From: UBA4427 sp045106235
Lineage (GTDB): Bacteria; Myxococcota_A; UBA9160; UBA4427
Length of the DNA: 64,000 bases
Assembly (NCBI GenBank): GCA_045106235.1
Contig: JBGCEJ010000003.1
Location: forward strand, 310,001-374,000
Reading direction: 5' to 3'
Part shown: positions 52,756 through 62,308 of the stretch, piece by piece
Layout of the letters: every line of letters starts with the position of its first letter
How positions within the stretch are numbered: the stretch's first letter is position 1
Program-made: the position numbers and the translations under genes
Notes under the pieces: model-generated
Seen by the model: the letters and a program-made list of their open reading frames with translations, nothing else
What the model was told of the DNA's origin: nothing
The model's database searches: none

Positions 52756-54132
52756 CTATTCAGTCGCGCGGGCATCGAGCGCCGCGCGGATTTTGCGATG
52801 TTCCTTCTCGCTGAGCTGGTAGCGGCTGAAGGCGAGAGCACCGATTCCGTAGCAGACCAGCGGCACGCCTCCCATCAACGCGATCATCGTCGTCTTAACG
52901 AAATCGCTCTGGTCGGGATCGTTCGGGATGAAGCCCGAAGCTTGGAGGGCGAGCCCGACGCTGCCGACCATGATGGCACCTCCAAGCTTGTTCATAAAGC
53001 TCCAACCCGCGAAGTAGGCGCCTTCTTTGCGCTCGCCGGTCTCGAGTTCGTCGCTGTCGATGATTTCGCTTTTAAGGGTGTAGCCGAGGGTGTTGGCGCA
53101 GGCGTTTGCTGCTCCGGAGAACAGCGAGGCGACTGCGATGATCTCCCAGTCGCCCGGGCCGACGAAGATGGCAGAGCCGTATCCGACCATCGCCATCACG
53201 ATCGAGATGAGCACGAGTCGTCGCTTCTCAAAATGGCGCGCGAGACGCAGCCAGATCGGAATTGAAATGAGGGCGGTAATGAATGCGATGCCAAGAAGGA
53301 AGGGGACGAGGTCAGAGGGGGCGAGTTCGCGTCCGCCGATCGTGAGCTCGGGGTCGCCCACGACGTATTCCATGACGAAGGGAATGAGGACACCGATTCC
53401 GCCCGCGCCGATCGCGTCGATGAAGATGACAAGGAGGAAGAGCCGAGCGTGTCGGTTCCCGATGACGTCGCGAATGGCCTTGATCGGATTTTGCCCGCCG
53501 CGTCCGCGGAATTCTTCGCGTTCAGGGGGGAGCAGCGAAGTCCCGGCAAAGACCATTAAGAGCGTGGCGCCGCCGACGACCCACGCCATGGTTGTTGTCG
53601 GCGCGACGCCTTGGCTCACAATCCAGGTCCCGAGGATCCCTGCGACGAGCATTCCCAGGGTCTTCATGAGCTGTCGCGCACCAAAGATGCGGTTCCGCTC
53701 CTGGGCATCGAGGGAGAGCTCTGCGCCGAGCGACATGTGCGGAACTTCGAAAATCGTATGGGCGGTATAGAAGCCGAGGATGGCGACGGTGATCCAGGCG
53801 ATCAGTGCTCCGCCTTCGAAGGTCGCCGGGGGTGACCACGCCATCACGCCAAAGAGGGCGATTAGCGGCGCGCCCGCCAGAATCCAAGGCCGCCTTCGGC
53901 CACGGCTCGACATCGTTCGGTCACTCAGGTTACCGACCATCGGGTCGGAAACCGCATCCCACATCTTGGCCAAAAAGAAGATCGAGCCGATCGCCGCCGG
54001 GCTCGCGCCGAGATCGTCGACGGCGTACTTCATGTACATGATGAGGATCAGCATATACGCGTACATGACTGGGGCGGCGGCGAGCCCGTATCCGATCAAG
54101 GCGCGGGTCGGGAGCCGTTCTGGTTCGTTCAA
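52756..54132 (-). CDS. GPH-family (MelB-like) sugar/cation symporter
   Basis: 458 aa with 12 membrane helices. DAVSDPMVGNLSDRT and SRGRRRPWILAGAPL are diagnostic for the glycoside-pentoside-hexuronide:cation symporters (MFS_2). Such proteins near CoA-transferases often carry compounds other than sugars. It lies 55 bases upstream of the nitroreductase, as the first gene of the minus-strand set after the CoA-transferase. Confidence 0.88.
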   Translation of the reverse strand: MNEPERLPTRALIGYGLAAAPVMYAYMLILIMYMKYAVDDLGASPAAIGSIFFLAKMWDAVSDPMVGNLSDRTMSSRGRRRPWILAGAPLIALFGVMAWSPPATFEGGALIAWITVAILGFYTAHTIFEVPHMSLGAELSLDAQERNRIFGARQLMKTLGMLVAGILGTWIVSQGVAPTTTMAWVVGGATLLMVFAGTSLLPPEREEFRGRGGQNPIKAIRDVIGNRHARLFLLVIFIDAIGAGGIGVLIPFVMEYVVGDPELTIGGRELAPSDLVPFLLGIAFITALISIPIWLRLARHFEKRRLVLISIVMAMVGYGSAIFVGPGDWEIIAVASLFSGAANACANTLGYTLKSEIIDSDELETGERKEGAYFAGWSFMNKLGGAIMVGSVGLALQASGFIPNDPDQSDFVKTTMIALMGGVPLVCYGIGALAFSRYQLSEKEHRKIRAALDARATE

Positions 54133-54305
54133 GCGACCTCCTTGCCCTGAGTGCTATCGGGCGACAATCGCGCTCCCGACTCTAGTTAGCTCGTGTCGAA
54201 ACGTCACCTGGCGGGCTCAGGCTCGATTGGCTGCTCTTTGGGGCGGCTGAGTTCTTTTTTGTAAGGGCTGACCGTGAAGTAGGGTGAGTTCGAAGGTGTA
54301 GGGCG

Positions 54306-56840
54306 TTACTCCTCTGCCCAGGTGGGGCGGTCGCCGATGATTCGTTCGGACCTAAGGTGATCGAGCTCTTCCTTTGTTAGTCCGAGGAGGCTGCCGAGGA
54401 TCTCATTGTTATGCTGTCCTAGGGTTGGCGCGGGGCCCGGAATTCTGTGGGCCGTCTCGCGGTCGAAGCGCATAGGTAACCCGTAGTACGCATGCCGGCC
54501 GGCGACGGGATGTTCGAGCGTTTCGAAATGGCCTCGGGACTTCAGCTGTTCGAGCTGGGCAGCGCGGCGCCAGGGTGTCACCGGCGCGGCAGGGATACCT
54601 CTCTGGGCAAGGGTGCGCGTCGCGTCCATGGCGGATCGCTGCGCGCTCCAGGAGGCGATCCACTCGTCGATTCGGTCGTGCTCGGCGTTTCTTTTTTCAT
54701 AATCATCGAGGGCGAGTGCCCAGTCGGCGCCGCCAAGCACGTCGACGAGCGCGCTCCACTGCACATCGTCTTCGACCGATAGAGCGAGCCAGGGCGCATC
54801 ACTTTCGCCTTCATTCCCGACGGCGGGCGCGCTGGGGTAGACGCCTTGCGGAGCGCGGGCGAGGGATCGGTTTCCCGTGCGGGAGAGCAACGTTCCTGAC
54901 ACATCGTATTCGGCGATGGGTTCGGCAACGAGATTGAGGGCGGTCTCCACGAAGGGCAGCTCGATCTGGGTGCCGCGCCCGGTCTGTCGACGATGGGCTA
55001 GGCCGAGCAGAGTACAGAAGACCGCGTGCAGCCCCGCTTGCGGATCGGTGGGCCCTCGCGCGTTCATCGGCAATTGTTCCTGCTCGGCCCCATCGCCATA
55101 GCCCGTCAGCCAAGCCATGCCTGAAAGCTGCTCCATCGTTTGCGCGAAGCCCACGCGATCCCGCCACGGCCCGTCGAGTCCAAAGGCTGGCATGCGCACG
55201 AAGACGAGCTCGGGATTCGCCGCGGAGAGTCGCTCCCAGTCGATGCCGAACTGATCCATCACGCGCGCCGAAAAGTTCTCGATCATCGCGTCGCAATGCC
55301 CGGCCAGGCGGAGTAGCAGTTCGACTCCTTCTTCACGGGTCAGGTCAAGTGTGATCGATCGCTTGCCGAGATTCGAGGCGGCAAAGGTCGGCCCGAACTC
55401 CCACCACTGATCGTCGGCCGGGGTTTTTACCGAGCCGAGTCGCATACCGTCTGGCCGCTGCACCGCCTCGACGTGGATCACCTCCGCCCCGAGCAGCGAG
55501 AGCACGTGGCCGCCCCAGGGCCCGGCCCAAAAGGCCGTGCAGTCGAGGATGCGGAGGCCTGCGAGGGGGAGGTCGCTCGGAGTGTTATGTGCTGCGGCCT
55601 GTTCGTTCTTCGAGCCGGCGCTGTCCGAGCCCGCCTTCGTGGTGCCCGCCGCTGCGTCGCGCCGGTCGGGCTCTTCCCATGCTTCGGCCGCGTGGGAATT
55701 ATGCGCGCCGAGGCGCGGCGAGGGCTCTAAGGGGCGCGGTCGCCAGGCATCCGGCTGATAGGGCACGCGGGGTTGGAGGAACTCGCCACGGGGATTGCGC
55801 ACGAAGGTCTCGCGCTCGCGGAGATGGTCGAGCGTTGGGAGCATCGCGCCATGGCCGATCGGCGCGACGGGGATGCGTAGGAGCTCGGCGCGTTCGAGCA
55901 GGTCCGCTGTGGAATGCAGTCGCGTGTAGCTCCGAACCGCATTCCGGATCTCGTCCGCGCACATGAGTCGGCCCATCATCGTCTGGAGCTCCGACCGTTC
56001 TCGGAGATCGGGTCGATCGATCAGAACGCAGAAATCCTGCCATTGCTGACCGGTGAAGACGCAGAAGCCGATATATCCATCGCGGGTCGGCTCGATCCCG
56101 GGGATCTCTTCGGAGGGCGGGACCTCCCAGGTATCCGAGAAGCTCCCCCAGACGTGGGCCATGTTCGTGAATGTCGGGGCCATCGCTTCGAGGAGGGATA
56201 AGTCGACGAAGCGGCCGCGTCCGGTCTGAGCGGACTGCTCACGTGCCGACAGGGCGGCGATCGCGGCGTAGAGTCCGCCGGTATATTCGCCGAGTTCGCC
56301 CCCGGCTGCGAGAGGCTCACGTCCCGGCCGGCCGTGGCTCGCCGTGGAACCACACCAAGCCTGGAGCGTGAATTCGTTGGCCGGCCAATCCCGCCAAGGG
56401 CCGTTCGATCCGAAAGGGCTAATCGAGATCCAGCTCGCGTGGGGCTGAAGCGCGCGCAGAGCGTCGAATCCGAGATCGCTGTCGCCGCGTCCGCGTGATA
56501 CGTCATCGAAGACGAGCCCGCAGCGAGCATAGAGCCCGAGAATCGTTCGACGCCCCGCGTCGGTGGATGGATCGGCGACAACCGAGCGCTTCGAAGCGTG
56601 GAGGTAGCGGAAGAGCACACCGTCGCCGGCTTCGTCTCTGCTCTTCCCAGAAGCGGACCAGCCTCGTCGTGGATCGCCTTCCGGCGGCTCGATCTTCCAG
56701 ACGGTTGCTCCAGCATCGACGAGGAGCTTTCCCGCATAGGCACCCGCCAGACCATGGGATCGGTCGACGACCTGGAGGTCATGCAGCGGTAAAGGGGCTT
56801 CGTTCCCTGCGGCTTGGCTCGCAGCTTTCGCTTCGCTCAT
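54306..56840 (-). CDS. Double-domain CaiB/BaiF (family III) CoA-transferase
   Basis: 844 aa, about twice the usual 400. Domain 1 (about 18-395) has VVDRSHGLAGAYAGKLLVDAGATVWKIEPPEGD and RFVDLSLLEA; domain 2 (about 425-835) has ILDCTAFWAGPWGGHVLSLLGAEVIHVEAVQRPDG and TQIELPFVETALN. Both carry Glu at the place where formyl-CoA transferase has its catalytic Asp. The linker 395-425 is low-complexity. Tandem CaiB proteins of this size exist in actinobacterial and proteobacterial lipid-degradation clusters. It transfers CoA between carboxylic acids; the substrate is unknown. Confidence 0.88.
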   Translation of the reverse strand: MSEAKAASQAAGNEAPLPLHDLQVVDRSHGLAGAYAGKLLVDAGATVWKIEPPEGDPRRGWSASGKSRDEAGDGVLFRYLHASKRSVVADPSTDAGRRTILGLYARCGLVFDDVSRGRGDSDLGFDALRALQPHASWISISPFGSNGPWRDWPANEFTLQAWCGSTASHGRPGREPLAAGGELGEYTGGLYAAIAALSAREQSAQTGRGRFVDLSLLEAMAPTFTNMAHVWGSFSDTWEVPPSEEIPGIEPTRDGYIGFCVFTGQQWQDFCVLIDRPDLRERSELQTMMGRLMCADEIRNAVRSYTRLHSTADLLERAELLRIPVAPIGHGAMLPTLDHLRERETFVRNPRGEFLQPRVPYQPDAWRPRPLEPSPRLGAHNSHAAEAWEEPDRRDAAAGTTKAGSDSAGSKNEQAAAHNTPSDLPLAGLRILDCTAFWAGPWGGHVLSLLGAEVIHVEAVQRPDGMRLGSVKTPADDQWWEFGPTFAASNLGKRSITLDLTREEGVELLLRLAGHCDAMIENFSARVMDQFGIDWERLSAANPELVFVRMPAFGLDGPWRDRVGFAQTMEQLSGMAWLTGYGDGAEQEQLPMNARGPTDPQAGLHAVFCTLLGLAHRRQTGRGTQIELPFVETALNLVAEPIAEYDVSGTLLSRTGNRSLARAPQGVYPSAPAVGNEGESDAPWLALSVEDDVQWSALVDVLGGADWALALDDYEKRNAEHDRIDEWIASWSAQRSAMDATRTLAQRGIPAAPVTPWRRAAQLEQLKSRGHFETLEHPVAGRHAYYGLPMRFDRETAHRIPGPAPTLGQHNNEILGSLLGLTKEELDHLRSERIIGDRPTWAEE

Positions 56841-57204
56841 CGATTCACTTCTCCCTCATGTCTGGGCGAAATTCTAGCGGGCGACGAGCATGGCACGGGG
56901 CGCGGGGCGTCGGGGCGAGATACGGGCCCAGGCCAACCGCGACGGAGGAGGGGGCGATGTACCTCTTGGTTGGGTGGCGATTCTCGGTGGTTTAAACCTA
57001 CGTATTGGCTGAAGGCTGTTGGAGCCGATCCCATCGACGGCGCGTGGCCTGGCGGATTGCTTGGAAGAACGCTCACGAAGAGCACAGTTCTAGGCGAAGT
57101 GCGCCGATGTAGAGAAGCCGAGTAAAAGGTTGAGTGAGGGCTCTTCGAGGGATCATCGAACCCGAGTCGGTGGCTCCGCTGAGAACAACAGGAAGCTCAC
57201 CCGA
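56841..57204. other. Intergenic region between divergent genes
   Basis: About 360 bases between the CoA-transferase and the LPG-synthase-like protein. Short open frames here have no ribosome site or protein-like composition. I see no convincing repeat or promoter. The ribosome site AGGAAG of the next gene is at the right end. Confidence 0.4.
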
Positions 57205-58191
57205 ATGGCTGATGTGATGGAGAACGAGAGTCGAAAGCGGTCTGGATGGCGAACCGCCTTTCAGCTGGTGGGGCTTTGTGTTTTTCTTGCGTACCTGTTT
57301 CGGTCCCAAGACCTGCTGTTGGCGACGCTGAGCAGTCTAGGTGAGTTGCGATTGCTCGACTTTGGAGCGGCTTGCCTTGCGATGCTTGCTTCCCAGCTTT
57401 TGGTCGCCCTGCGAACTCGCAAGCTGCTTTCGATCGTCGGCTTCCATTTTTCGTTTCCAAAGCTGGCGGCCGACTGCTTGCGGGCGGGGACGCTTAACAC
57501 GATCAGTCTTGTGGGGACGGGCGACGTCTACCGAATCGCTCGGTACCGTGAAGCCGGGGTCCCGCTAGGTGTCGCAAGTGCCGTCGTTGTGCTCGATCGC
57601 CTGATGGGCATCGGCGTACTGGTCGTCTTGTTCCTCTGCGTGGGCCTCGGCAGCCTTCAGTCTTCGTCGCGGATCGAAACGGGGTTCCTCGGGTTCGTGG
57701 CGATGATCGGGGGGGCCGTCGTCGGGATCGCGCTGATCATCCTGTTCTTCTCCTTGAGCGAGAGATGGTCTCGGGGGCCGCGGTTTGAACGTTTGCGGTC
57801 ATCACTTCCGATGCTCAGGGAGATTGCGCAGGATCCTGTCGGGGGCATTCAACTCGTCGCGATTTCTGGTTTCGCTATTCTGATGTGGATTCTTTCCGTG
57901 GTCCTTCTTGGACGAGGCATGAATCTTTCTGTTCCCATCATGGGGTACTTTGAGGCTGTGCCGCTTGTTGCGCTTGCTGCGATGCTGCCGATCACAGTTG
58001 GGGGAATCGGGATTCGCGAGACGGGCTATATCCTCCTCTTGGGACTCTATGGGGTATCAGAGACAGCCTGCATCGCATTGGGCCTCGCTCAGTACGCGAC
58101 CTTCGTGATGCTCGCCTGTCTTGGCGGCTGCCTCTTTACCATGCCCGATCGATTCTCAAAGAGGCCGCTTCTCCGCACCTCGAAGGGCTGA
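57205..58191 (+). CDS. LPG-synthase TM / UPF0104-family membrane protein
   Basis: 328 aa from the ATG at 57205 with AGGAAG nine bases upstream; a GTG at 57130 would only add a hydrophilic lead. It has about seven membrane helices. The motifs TISLVGTGDVYRIARYREAGVPLGVASAVVVLDRLMG and LPITVGGIGIRETGYILL are those of the flippase-like transmembrane half of lysylphosphatidylglycerol synthase (PF03706-like). No catalytic half is attached. Lipid or polyprenol-linked transport is the usual guess. Confidence 0.87.
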   Translation: MADVMENESRKRSGWRTAFQLVGLCVFLAYLFRSQDLLLATLSSLGELRLLDFGAACLAMLASQLLVALRTRKLLSIVGFHFSFPKLAADCLRAGTLNTISLVGTGDVYRIARYREAGVPLGVASAVVVLDRLMGIGVLVVLFLCVGLGSLQSSSRIETGFLGFVAMIGGAVVGIALIILFFSLSERWSRGPRFERLRSSLPMLREIAQDPVGGIQLVAISGFAILMWILSVVLLGRGMNLSVPIMGYFEAVPLVALAAMLPITVGGIGIRETGYILLLGLYGVSETACIALGLAQYATFVMLACLGGCLFTMPDRFSKRPLLRTSKG

Positions 58192-58262
58192 GACTTCGCG
58201 GAAGTACTCGGTGGTCCTTTTGCAGTCGAGGCCTTTTGCTAAAATCGAGCGTTAGGCCAGTA

Positions 58263-59207
58263 CTATGAGCCTGCCTTCATGGAGTCGCTGCCGAGCGAGG
58301 AGTAGCCCGGGTCCATGAGCGCGGCGTCCGTTGATCCGTCGATCGCGATCAAGGGATCACCGCCCGCCATCACTTCATCCCAGCCGTCGCGGAAATCTTC
58401 GACCGACGGCTCCTCTGCGCGAAAGCCGGGGTACACGCTTGTGGTGACCCGCGCCGCACGTCCGCCACCGACCGTGAATATGTCTCCTGAGACGGGACAG
58501 TCTTCGTGGACGAGCCAGCCGACCAGCGGCGCGACCTTATGCGGCGGGAACATCTTCTCCATCCAGCTGCGGATTTCTTCGTTAGGCACGCCCGCAGCCA
58601 TGCGGGTGTAGGCGAGGGGCATGATTGCGTTGACCTTGATTCCGAACTCCGTGCCTTCGCGCGCGAGAGAACGCGAGAGCCCAATCAGCCCGGCTTTAGC
58701 GGCGGGGTAGTCGAAGCTGCCGTCCACGCCGAGCGCGGTGGCCGAGCTGGTGTTGACGATGCGTCCATATCCTTGCGCCTTCATGGCGCGCCACGCGGGG
58801 CGCAGGACGTGGAAGGCGCCGTAGAGATGGGTCTTGAGGACCGCGTCGATGCGATCGTCGCGGATGTCTTCGAAGGGGCCCATGCCGCCACCGATTCCGG
58901 CGTTGTGGATCACGATGTCGACCCGCCCCCAGAGATCGAGGGCTTGTGCGACGATCGCGGCGCCGCCCTCGGATTCGGCAACAGACTCAGCGTTGGCTGC
59001 GGCGACGCCGCCGGCCGCCAGGATCTCTTGTGCGACCGCCTGGGCAGGGCCTTCGGAGCGGCCCCGGCCGACGGTGTCTCCGCCGTAGTCGTTCACGAGC
59101 ACTTTCGCGCCGCGCGCTGCTAGGAGGAGGGCATGCTCCCGGCCGAGTCCGCCGCCCGCGCCCGTTACAATCGCCACCCGCTCATCGAATCGAAGTTCTG
59201 TCGTCAT
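58263..59207 (-). CDS. Short-chain dehydrogenase/reductase (MFE-2-like)
   Basis: 314 aa. The NAD(P) motif TGAGGGLG (15-22) and DYGGDTVGRGRS are those of peroxisomal MFE-2/hydroxyacyl-CoA dehydrogenase-like SDRs. The catalytic residues are Ser154/155 (NTSSATA), Tyr167 and Lys171 (DYPAAKAG). NAG at 102-104 is also present. A 3-hydroxyacyl-CoA dehydrogenase role in beta-oxidation is likely. It is divergent from the PEP-CTERM gene at 59480. Confidence 0.9.
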   Translation of the reverse strand: MTTELRFDERVAIVTGAGGGLGREHALLLAARGAKVLVNDYGGDTVGRGRSEGPAQAVAQEILAAGGVAAANAESVAESEGGAAIVAQALDLWGRVDIVIHNAGIGGGMGPFEDIRDDRIDAVLKTHLYGAFHVLRPAWRAMKAQGYGRIVNTSSATALGVDGSFDYPAAKAGLIGLSRSLAREGTEFGIKVNAIMPLAYTRMAAGVPNEEIRSWMEKMFPPHKVAPLVGWLVHEDCPVSGDIFTVGGGRAARVTTSVYPGFRAEEPSVEDFRDGWDEVMAGGDPLIAIDGSTDAALMDPGYSSLGSDSMKAGS

Positions 59208-59268
59208 GGCGGTGATTCTCGCATTTCACGAGGCGGCTTCGCACGTTGCCGCCCGCGAGAATTCGCCG

Positions 59269-59301
59269 TCGACCGCTCAGATAGGTCGGCTTAGCGGTCG
59301 A
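59269..59301. promoter_or_regulatory. 9-bp inverted repeat in divergent promoter region
   Basis: TCGACCGCT (59269-59277) and AGCGGTCGA (59293-59301) pair perfectly over nine bases with a 15-base spacer. The repeat lies between the SDR (minus) and the PEP-CTERM gene at 59480 (plus). It may be an operator or an mRNA leader hairpin of the SDR gene. Confidence 0.4.
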
Positions 59302-59479
59302 GGTCGGGCGCTCTTTGGATCCGCTAAATGCATGTTTTTAAAAGAATAATGTCCTCTCTCGGTTTGATAGTTCGCTCGGCGGAGCGAATGTTCACATGCG
59401 AGGGTGAAAAATCCTGGACTAATTTCCCCACTCAGAATAGGGTGATCGTGTCTTTTAGCTCTCTGGGAAGGAGCCCACG

Positions 59480-60073
59480 ATGTATTTGTTCCGAGTATCG
59501 CTTGTCGCGATCTTGGCGGCACTCGTTTGTTCGACGTCCGCCTCCGCAATCACTTACCAACTTTTGGATCATGGCTACGGCGCTTTGGGCCCCGATTACG
59601 GCCTCCGCGTCGATTCTGCCGGCGAAGTCTTCAGTGTCGAGATCGGCAGCGCGAATATCATTCTCGACTGGGACGGCGGCTCGACGGCCACGATCTCAGG
59701 CACGCTGAACGCCAACACCGCGAGCGGGAATGGCGGCGTGGGCCCGACTTGGACGGTCAACTACGTCCTCACCGGAGTCACGGCCTCCGGCGGCGGTTTC
59801 GTTGCCACAGGTGGCAGCGGCGTGCTGACCGACCCCTCGGCGAACGACACGGCGCTCGTCGCCGAGATCAACGGATCAGGCTACGCGTTCCAGCTCCTCG
59901 CTGATGGCCATCGGCTCCCGGGTGATAACTCGAGTCTGGTTGCACGCGGCTGGCTTCTGCCCCCGAGTTCCACGGATGATTGGCTCGTACGCGCGGCCGT
60001 TATCCCGGAACCGGGCACGGCACTCCTGCTCGGGCTCGGTCTCGCTGCTTTGAGCGGCGCTCGACGACGTTAG
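59480..60073 (+). CDS. Small exported PEP-CTERM protein
   Basis: 197 aa with AAGGAG before the ATG. The signal peptide ends SASA. The mature region is Gly/Thr/Ser-rich beta structure (ANIILDWDGGSTATISGTLNA) without enzyme motifs. The C-terminus is IPEPGTALLLGLGLAAL and SGARRR, an almost ideal PEP-CTERM signal. It is followed by the terminator at 60125. Confidence 0.9.
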   Translation: MYLFRVSLVAILAALVCSTSASAITYQLLDHGYGALGPDYGLRVDSAGEVFSVEIGSANIILDWDGGSTATISGTLNANTASGNGGVGPTWTVNYVLTGVTASGGGFVATGGSGVLTDPSANDTALVAEINGSGYAFQLLADGHRLPGDNSSLVARGWLLPPSSTDDWLVRAAVIPEPGTALLLGLGLAALSGARRR

Positions 60074-60124
60074 GCGACCGACTGCCAAAGCCGAGCGCTT
60101 CTTGCTCAGCATAAGCATGAATAG

Positions 60125-60158
60125 AACGCGGGCCGGACTGAAAAGTCCTGCCCGCGTT
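60125..60158 (+). terminator. Rho-independent terminator
   Basis: AACGCGGGC-c-GGACT pairs with AGTCC-t-GCCCGCGTT around GAAA, followed by TTTCTTT. The stem is about 14 bp and GC-rich, with a T-rich tail on the plus strand, 50 bases after the stop of the PEP-CTERM gene. On the minus strand the tail is weaker, so it may partly serve the convergent porin gene. Confidence 0.85.
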
Positions 60159-60178
60159 TTTCTTTGGCCGAAAAAATC

Positions 60179-61531
60179 TCAGAAAAGAAAGAGCAGCTGA
60201 AGGAGAGACACGACCTGGGTTTGTTTCGTGAACCGCGTCCCTGCGCCATTGATAAATAGAATCGCGGAGGGGGAGTCTGCGAAGGCGCGCTGATAGACGA
60301 CCTCTGCGCGGAGGCTGATCTCGGGGCTAAGCGCATAGTCGATTGTGCCGGTGAGCCAGACGAGCCCTTCGGTATCGATCTGGTTCCCGTCCGAGAGAAA
60401 GAGCGCGCCTTCTGTGCGGAGAGCAGCGCCGACCCGCGAAGTGAGCTGCTTTCGTGCGGCCAGCGACAGCAGGAAGGTCTCTGTGTCGCCGCGGTCCTGG
60501 AAATCGGTATGGCCCCATGTGCCGTTGACCCAGAAAGAGAAGGAATCGTCGGGATCCCAGAAGGCTGTGAAGTCCAGCATATGGCTCAGGTCGCGCTCGG
60601 AGTCGCTGCCTAACGCTGCGAAATGGCCGACGAGGGGGCCTTCTTCTACGAGGTAGGTCGCACGGACGAGCCATTCATCACTTTGCCAGCCGATCTGCGC
60701 GAGGCCGGATTTGCCGTTGTTATTGTCGAAGTTGAAAGCGCGGGCGTTGTTCGCGACGCCCAGCTTCCAGCTGAATCCCTTGACGGGGCGACCGCTGATC
60801 AAGAGGCCATCGTGGTTGAAGGGCTGGTAGAACCAGGCCAAGCCTCGGGTGATATTGAAATTTTCGCCGACGTAGATCGTCTCGGCACCGACGGGCGTAT
60901 CCCATCGCCCGAGGCGAACCTCGACGCCTTCGCCCGCGTCGACTAGATAGGAAGCGTAGGCGCGCTGGATCCGAGGGGTGTCGCTGCCGTTCCGAGGGTC
61001 CGCCGAGACGCCATAAAGGAAGCCGAGGTCGAGTCCCCAGCGCGACTCCGCCGTGGCGCGCTTGTCGATCCCGATATGGAGTTGGTCAATCTGGAAGGTG
61101 TTGTGCTGAACGGCGGGAAAGAGCGGTCCGTTGTTGCGGCGGCCGTTGTTGTTGGGGAAGCCGATCTGTGGATCGAAATTCGGGTTGTTGAAATTGAAGT
61201 TGTAGCTGGTCGCGAGTCCGAGCTGGAGATCGAAGAGCTTGAGCGCTTGGATCAGCGTCCCTTCCTCAGAGTCGTCAAAGGCCGGCTGGCTCGACCGCGC
61301 TCTTCGCTCTTCTCGGGCCAGGCGCGCCTTCGTTTCGTCGAGCTCTGCGCGGTCGCGCGCCGCGTCGCCTTCCAGCTCCTCCACCCGAGATTCGAGCCGC
61401 TCCACCAGCTCCCGAAGCGATTCGGGTTCGGCTTCTTCGGCTGCGGAGCTCCAGGATGGCCCCAAAAGCAGGGCGACGAGAAGTCCCCACAAAGATGTTC
61501 GGAACATCGACAATTTTCTCAAAATCCTCAT
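60179..61531 (-). CDS. Second outer-membrane porin with N-terminal coiled coil
   Basis: 450 aa from the ATG at 61531, or 442 from the ATG at 61507; either gives a signal peptide ending SSA. A coiled coil (LRELVERLESRVEELEGDAARDR) precedes the barrel. Motifs TFQIDQLHIGIDKRATAESRWGLDLGFLYG and VRLGRWDTPVGAETIY, and a last residue Phe (LLQLLFLF), mark a BBP2/OprP-type outer-membrane barrel. It shares its plan, and the VGAETIY/ATGYETI barrel motif, with the porin at 19099. It is divergent from the sigma factor at 61688. Confidence 0.85.
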   Translation of the reverse strand: MRILRKLSMFRTSLWGLLVALLLGPSWSSAAEEAEPESLRELVERLESRVEELEGDAARDRAELDETKARLAREERRARSSQPAFDDSEEGTLIQALKLFDLQLGLATSYNFNFNNPNFDPQIGFPNNNGRRNNGPLFPAVQHNTFQIDQLHIGIDKRATAESRWGLDLGFLYGVSADPRNGSDTPRIQRAYASYLVDAGEGVEVRLGRWDTPVGAETIYVGENFNITRGLAWFYQPFNHDGLLISGRPVKGFSWKLGVANNARAFNFDNNNGKSGLAQIGWQSDEWLVRATYLVEEGPLVGHFAALGSDSERDLSHMLDFTAFWDPDDSFSFWVNGTWGHTDFQDRGDTETFLLSLAARKQLTSRVGAALRTEGALFLSDGNQIDTEGLVWLTGTIDYALSPEISLRAEVVYQRAFADSPSAILFINGAGTRFTKQTQVVSLLQLLFLF

Positions 61532-61637
61532 GCATAACGGGAAGTTGCGTGCGCTCAGGGGGGATGGTCCCCGCCTCCAATCTACACGGGAAAATGGCCT
61601 CGCGTCCGGCTCTTCTCTCCGCCCATCGCACATTTTC

Positions 61638-61649
61638 CGGGAATTCCCG
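61638..61649. promoter_or_regulatory. 12-bp palindrome between porin and sigma-factor genes
   Basis: CGGGAATTCCCG is perfectly self-complementary and centred between two divergent starts (61531 and 61688). GGGAATT also resembles the GGAAC-type -35 element of ECF promoters, so it could be an autoregulated promoter or an operator. This is suggestive only. Confidence 0.35.
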
Positions 61650-61687
61650 AATCCAAACGCGTATCGCGCCCGTATCAACGAGCAACC

Positions 61688-62308
61688 ATGCCTATGAACC
61701 GCCAAAATAGATCGCGCGGCGGAAGGTACAGCCGAGTTGAGACGCGCCCTGTGGATCCTGAGCTACAAGACCGCCTGAAGCAATCGGATACGGAGGCTCT
61801 TCGGGAGCTCTACCGCGAATTCAGCCCAACCGTGTTTGCGCTTTGCCTGCGCATGCTTCGGGATCGCCAGCGCGCTGAGGAAGTCATGCAGGATACGTTT
61901 TGGCAGATTTGGTCGAAGCCCGACCAATTCGATCCCGCACGGGGGAAGCTCTCGACTTTCCTGACTCAGGTCGCGCGGAACCGATGCCTCGACCGCTTAC
62001 GCGCAGAGCGATCGCGAACGGAGCGCGTTCGATCCGCGACGGAAGAGCTTGATCCCCGGGACGTGATGCATGCCGTCCCGACGCCCCTTCAATCCGCGAT
62101 CGACCTCGAAGATCGCCATCTCGTTCGCCGTGCACTGTCCGGCCTCGAAGCGAAAACCCGAGACGTCGTCGTGCTCCGCTATTTCGAAGGACTCAGCCAT
62201 ATCGAAATTGCGGAGCGAACCGGCTCTCCACTCGGCACCGTCAAGACGCGCGTGCGCCGCGGTCTCCTACAGCTGCGAAAAGATCTCGCGGGAGCGATGC
62301 CGGTATGA
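61688..62308 (+). CDS. ECF-type RNA polymerase sigma factor
   Basis: 206 aa. Region 2 has ALRELYREFSPTVFALCLRML, EEVMQDTFWQIWSKPDQFDP and FLTQVARNRCLDRLRAER. Region 4 has TRDVVVLRYFEGLSHIEIAERTGSPLGTVKTRVRRGL. This is the SigK/RpoE-like ECF class. The anti-sigma gene overlaps its stop by four bases (ATGA), the usual order of such pairs. A second ATG at 61694 is an alternative start. Confidence 0.93.
   Translation: MPMNRQNRSRGGRYSRVETRPVDPELQDRLKQSDTEALRELYREFSPTVFALCLRMLRDRQRAEEVMQDTFWQIWSKPDQFDPARGKLSTFLTQVARNRCLDRLRAERSRTERVRSATEELDPRDVMHAVPTPLQSAIDLEDRHLVRRALSGLEAKTRDVVVLRYFEGLSHIEIAERTGSPLGTVKTRVRRGLLQLRKDLAGAMPV

Noticed and set aside
25171..59300. 14-base identity CGGCTTAGCGGTCG at 25171 and 59287
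   Set aside because: Several repeated 14-mers are expected by chance in a window of this size and composition; no further similarity around them.
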